Source of the DNA: Lachnospiraceae bacterium
GTDB lineage: Bacteria; Bacillota; Clostridia; Lachnospirales; Lachnospiraceae
Reading direction: 5' to 3'
NCBI GenBank assembly: GCA_016297945.1
Contig: JAEDFR010000045.1
Coordinates: forward strand, 1 to 17,452
Length of the DNA: 17,452 bases
Below are positions 14,540 through 17,452 of this stretch, piece after piece. Below the pieces are notes generated by a model, which saw nothing but the letters and a program-made list of their open reading frames with translations, did no database searches and was not told the DNA's origin. The position numbers were made by a program, and so were the translations under genes. Position 1 is the first letter of the stretch. Every line of letters starts with the position of its first letter.

Positions 14540-16630
14540 ATGAAGTGGATGCTTCGAAAAATAAACTTAAAAAAAATCCCACTTAATTTATCAGCAAAAA
14601 ATATTTTTGGCATTCGTAATAAGATACTGGTTTGTTTTCTTGTACCATTGGGATTCATGATAATAATTGGCACTTTTGCTTATACAAAAGCAGAACGTGG
14701 TATGAGCCAGAAATACCAGGAATCCACATTGCAGACAGTAAAAATGGCAATGGAATACGTGGAAATGAGCTGTGAATTTATTGAAGCAGAAGGAATGAAA
14801 TATGCATTTAACGAGGACTTAAACAAGTATTTCAAAGGAAGATTGACAGATCCGGTTGCAAAGCGTGAGATGGAAAGCCGAGTTCAATCAGATCTGATAT
14901 CCTCTCAAACAGTAAATCCATTTATCAATTATATTCACATTATTACGGAAGAAGGGATTCCAATGCTTTTCTCAAAAACCGGATATGCATCGGACGGATT
15001 CTATAATGAGTATATGGAGGAGGTTAGTGAGGAAGGGAAACTGCCTAAATGGATTGATCATCATGATGTGTTGGATACAAAAATGGATTTATCAAAGGAA
15101 GAGTACATATTATCATATGAAATTGTTGCAGAATCGGGTAATGCGTGTGTGGTTGTTGATATAAAACAATCTGCCATTCAGGAATTTTTGCAAAATTTGG
15201 ATATGGGAAGTGGTGGTTTGATTGCCTTCGTGACTGAGGATGGAAGGGAAATAGTTTGTGAGAATACAGGAAATGAAGAATGCGAACTTGCAAAAGAATC
15301 TTCTATCCTATGCAATCAGAATTTCTTTTTGGATGCTTTAGAAAGTGAGGAACTAGAGGGAACAAAAGAAATTCAATTTCAGGGAGAAGACTATTTCTTC
15401 ATTTTTTGTAAAAGTGTTGAAACACATGCAATGGTATGTGCATTGGTGTTAAGCGACACTGTAACAGCACAGGCACAGGAGATTAAGAGTTTAACGACGG
15501 TATTAGTTGTTCTGGCAAGTATTATTGTCTTGTGCATTGGTTTTGCGATTGTGTTAGGAATTCAGAATAATATGAAACACATAGCAAAGAAATTTGGTGA
15601 AGTAGCCAAGGGTGATCTGACAGTAAAGGTTATGGCAAAGGGGCATGATGAATTTGTTGAGTTAGCTGATAGTGCATCACATATGATCTACAATACTAAG
15701 AAATTAGTTGGCAAAGTAAGTAATGCAACGAATCAACTGGAAGAATCGTCAAAAAGTGTAGAACATGTTTCTAGTGTGATTGATTCATATTCACAGGATA
15801 TTACCAATGCTATTTGTGATATCAATGAAGGAATGGAAAGACAGTCATGTCATGCACAGGAATGTGTGGTTAAAACGGATGGATTGTCTAGAGAAATGCA
15901 GGAAGTTGGACGCGTGGTTGACCAAGTGGAGAAACTGGTAAATGAAACAAATGGTATGATTCAAAAGGGTATGGAAATCATACAAACACTTGGTAGCAGA
16001 GCAAAAGAAACAACAGAAATTACTATTTATGTAAAAGAAAGTATAGATGAATTGCGAAAAGAATCCGCAATCATTAATACATTTGTGGAAACCATTACGG
16101 ATATTTCTACACAAACCAATCTTTTGTCTTTAAATGCATCTATTGAAGCTGCAAGAGCTGGACAGGCCGGAAAAGGATTTGCTGTTGTTGCGGAGGAAAT
16201 TCGAAAACTGGCTGATGATTCAGCAAAGGCTGCAGGAGAAATTAGAAGTAATGTGAAAAATATTACCATACAGACAAAGAATAGCGTTGAAAATGCTAAT
16301 CAGGCTGGAATGATGGTACAGATGCAGGGGGAATCCGTTAGTGAAGTAGTTGCATTATTTGAAGAGATGCAGTTGCGTATGGAAAAACTAGTAGAGGGAC
16401 TTTCTACAATTGTATATAGTATGGAGAGGGCAAATATAGAGAGGTTGGATACAGTTGAGTCCGTAAAGAATATTTCTGATATTATTGAAGAGACCGCTAT
16501 AAGTACAGAAAAGGTAAAAGAAGTTGCTGTAAAACTATTGGAAAATGTAGATAAGTTAAATAATACATCGGATACTTTAGGGGAAAATATGGAAGATTTA
16601 AAGGCAGAAATAGAAGAATTTATAATTTAA
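14540..16630 (+). CDS. Methyl-accepting chemotaxis protein (chemoreceptor)
   Basis: A 696-residue transmembrane receptor. TM1 is at about 29-49, followed by an extracellular sensing domain of about 265 residues (double-Cache size, fold not confirmed) and TM2 at about 316-338. A HAMP domain is next, with KGDLTVKVMAKGHDEFVEL. The cytoplasmic signalling coiled coil ends in the conserved hairpin tip QTNLLSLNASIEAARAGQ and GFAVVAEEIRKLADDS, the site that contacts CheA and CheW. There is no C-terminal CheR-docking pentapeptide. An in-frame GTG at 14531 overlaps the GH127 stop, but ATG 14540 has the better spacing from AAAGG (14524-14528). Its place directly behind a glycosidase in a sugar-uptake locus suggests that it senses the same saccharide, directly or through the binding lipoprotein. 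It implies that the host is flagellated. Confidence 0.93.
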   Translation: MKWMLRKINLKKIPLNLSAKNIFGIRNKILVCFLVPLGFMIIIGTFAYTKAERGMSQKYQESTLQTVKMAMEYVEMSCEFIEAEGMKYAFNEDLNKYFKGRLTDPVAKREMESRVQSDLISSQTVNPFINYIHIITEEGIPMLFSKTGYASDGFYNEYMEEVSEEGKLPKWIDHHDVLDTKMDLSKEEYILSYEIVAESGNACVVVDIKQSAIQEFLQNLDMGSGGLIAFVTEDGREIVCENTGNEECELAKESSILCNQNFFLDALESEELEGTKEIQFQGEDYFFIFCKSVETHAMVCALVLSDTVTAQAQEIKSLTTVLVVLASIIVLCIGFAIVLGIQNNMKHIAKKFGEVAKGDLTVKVMAKGHDEFVELADSASHMIYNTKKLVGKVSNATNQLEESSKSVEHVSSVIDSYSQDITNAICDINEGMERQSCHAQECVVKTDGLSREMQEVGRVVDQVEKLVNETNGMIQKGMEIIQTLGSRAKETTEITIYVKESIDELRKESAIINTFVETITDISTQTNLLSLNASIEAARAGQAGKGFAVVAEEIRKLADDSAKAAGEIRSNVKNITIQTKNSVENANQAGMMVQMQGESVSEVVALFEEMQLRMEKLVEGLSTIVYSMERANIERLDTVESVKNISDIIEETAISTEKVKEVAVKLLENVDKLNNTSDTLGENMEDLKAEIEEFII

Positions 16631-16636
16631 TACTCT

Positions 16637-16690
16637 AATAAAGCGGAATGTAGTACAGATAAAAGAGAGACTACATTCCGCTTTATTTTA
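16637..16690. terminator. Strong, probably bidirectional terminator
   Basis: An 18-bp perfect stem, AATAAAGCGGAATGTAGT (16637-16654) with ACTACATTCCGCTTTATT (16670-16687), has a 15-base loop. T-rich sequence follows on the plus strand and the stem ends are A/T, so it may also work on the minus strand. It closes the carbohydrate locus. Confidence 0.85.
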
Positions 16691-16697
16691 AAATATA

Positions 16698-16760
16698 TCA
16701 GATATCCTCTTCGTCGTCGATAATATCGTGGAAAAGCCTAACGCAAAACACAGGTATGTT
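16698..16760 (-). pseudogene. Possible C-terminal remnant of an unknown gene
   Basis: On the minus strand a 20-codon frame reads NIPVFCVRLFHDIIDDEEDI and ends at TGA 16700-16698, directly facing the bidirectional terminator. A hydrophobic strand with an acidic tail next to a terminator looks like a real protein end, but an in-frame TAA (16763-16761) cuts it off upstream. I do not recognise the family. It may be chance. Confidence 0.2.
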
Positions 16761-16850
16761 TTATGTGGAAATTAAAGGATTCATTATGAGGGAGTAAAGA
16801 TAAGTGTTTGTAATATTTGGTCTGTTTTTATGAAAGGAAGGTAAGGATGG

Positions 16851-17153
16851 ATGTTTACAGCTAAGGATAAAGAGATGTTGGGGAATCCGTATTTCAACAT
16901 TATAACGGAGAACCCTGTGATGTATGAGGCACAGTTAAAGAACACTGGTCATTATTGGGTGATAATGCCTCTTATAGACCATAAGTTTAAATATGTCAGA
17001 TTGATGCATAAGTACAAGAAGGAGCATGAATACCATGAGCAGACAACAACGGCATCAGTTTTGGATGCAGTATTAGAGATTATCTGTCATGATGACTACA
17101 AGCTTCACACCAAAAATCCAATCTTTGAACAGTTCGTTCAGCAATATTCTTAA
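16851..17153 (+). CDS. Hypothetical protein, 100 residues
   Basis: An unrecognised small protein. It is hydrophilic, with no signal peptide or membrane segment, and is rich in histidine, lysine, tyrosine and glutamate. The first part (YFNIITENPVMYEAQLKNTG then HYWVIMPL) looks like two strands or a helix-strand unit. The second half has a basic helix (VRLMHKYKKEHEYHEQ) and an amphipathic helix (TASVLDAVLEIICHDD). A good ribosome site, GGAAGG (16836-16841), lies nine bases before the ATG, which favours a real gene. The stop is one base before the ATG of the next small ORF, so the two are probably translationally coupled. I cannot offer a function. Confidence 0.6.
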   Translation: MFTAKDKEMLGNPYFNIITENPVMYEAQLKNTGHYWVIMPLIDHKFKYVRLMHKYKKEHEYHEQTTTASVLDAVLEIICHDDYKLHTKNPIFEQFVQQYS

Positions 17154-17154
17154 A

Positions 17155-17373
17155 ATGGTGATTCCACCGAAATTCAATGATATAATGAACATAGATTATA
17201 AGAGGGTAAGAACCCTATTTACAGTATGGAGAGAGCATATGATTCCATGGATACCAAAAGAAATCGAAGGAAAAATAACATTTACACATGGTGATGTGAA
17301 AGTAAAAGAAGGTGTTAAGCTTACCGAGGAAGAAAAGAAAATCTTTGATGAGTTCAGGACACATATTGTATGA
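17155..17373 (+). CDS. Hypothetical protein, 72 residues, coupled to the preceding ORF
   Basis: A small, soluble, charged protein of unknown family. It begins MVIPPKFNDIMNIDYKRVRT, has a central tryptophan-containing stretch (LFTVWREHMIPWIPKEIEGK) and ends with an acidic/basic helix. ATG 17155 lies one base after the previous stop and has no ribosome site of its own, which points to termination-reinitiation. An in-frame start at 17089 would add 22 residues overlapping the previous gene, but it has no ribosome site and the added residues look like an out-of-frame shadow. A single frameshift would join both ORFs into one protein of about 170 residues, so a broken gene is an alternative. Confidence 0.5.
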   Translation: MVIPPKFNDIMNIDYKRVRTLFTVWREHMIPWIPKEIEGKITFTHGDVKVKEGVKLTEEEKKIFDEFRTHIV

Positions 17374-17407
17374 GAACGCGACTGTGGTAAATTTCTTAAT
17401 AGCACAA

Positions 17408-17436
17408 TTGTAAAAAGAGTGATTTAATATTATAAT
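17408..17436 (+). promoter_or_regulatory. Outward-facing sigma-A type promoter
   Basis: TTGTAA (17408-17413), a 17-base spacer and a perfect TATAAT (17431-17436). Transcription would start at about 17443 and run out of the window into a gene not seen here. Confidence 0.6.
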
Positions 17437-17452
17437 AGATTGATAAGAAATA

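Noticed and set aside
1..17452. CRISPR arrays, tRNA/rRNA genes, insertion sequences, prophage or defence genes
   Set aside because: No regular spaced repeats, tRNA-like cloverleaves, transposase or integrase motifs, or defence domains were seen on either strand.

Overview
The window looks like a piece of a low-GC Firmicutes chromosome, most likely a motile gut Lachnospiraceae species (Roseburia, Butyrivibrio or Eubacterium rectale type). This is inferred from the AT-rich sequence, strong AGGAGG-type ribosome binding sites, a YesM/YesN two-component pair, a carbohydrate ABC importer without its own ATPase, and a chemoreceptor. No tRNA, rRNA, CRISPR array or complete mobile element was seen.

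Region 1 (1-3600) is a mixed, redox-flavoured stretch. It holds the 3' end of a nitroreductase-like gene, abutting a fragment of a VanZ-like gene. A YdcF/DUF218 membrane protein follows. Next is a purine-family riboswitch with its own promoter and an overlapping terminator, controlling an uncharacterised FAD-dependent dehydrogenase (COG2509 type). Then come a palindrome, a minus-strand DUF3892 protein and a Cu/Zn superoxide dismutase-like protein.

Region 2 (about 3700-16690) is a carbohydrate-utilisation locus, all on the plus strand. The order is: YesN-type response regulator; two sugar ABC permeases; GH31 glycosidase of alpha-xylosidase type; terminator; YesM-type sensor kinase on its own promoter; lipoprotein solute-binding protein; terminator; GH127 beta-L-arabinofuranosidase; methyl-accepting chemotaxis protein; and a strong terminator with an 18-bp perfect stem. 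Neither glycosidase has a signal peptide. The inferred model is that short plant-derived oligosaccharides are captured and imported intact, then trimmed in the cytoplasm by GH31 (alpha-xyloside) and GH127 (beta-L-arabinofuranoside). The kinase/regulator pair would adjust expression and the chemoreceptor would bias swimming. The importer ATPase must be encoded elsewhere.

Region 3 (16690-17452) contains a possible gene remnant on the minus strand, two small unrecognised ORFs, and a good outward-facing promoter at the edge.

The most interesting item is the riboswitch at about 1126-1211. Every ligand-pocket position I can align matches a guanine-type aptamer, but the terminator is built from the 3' half of the aptamer. 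That layout predicts an ON switch, driving an enzyme of unknown function.
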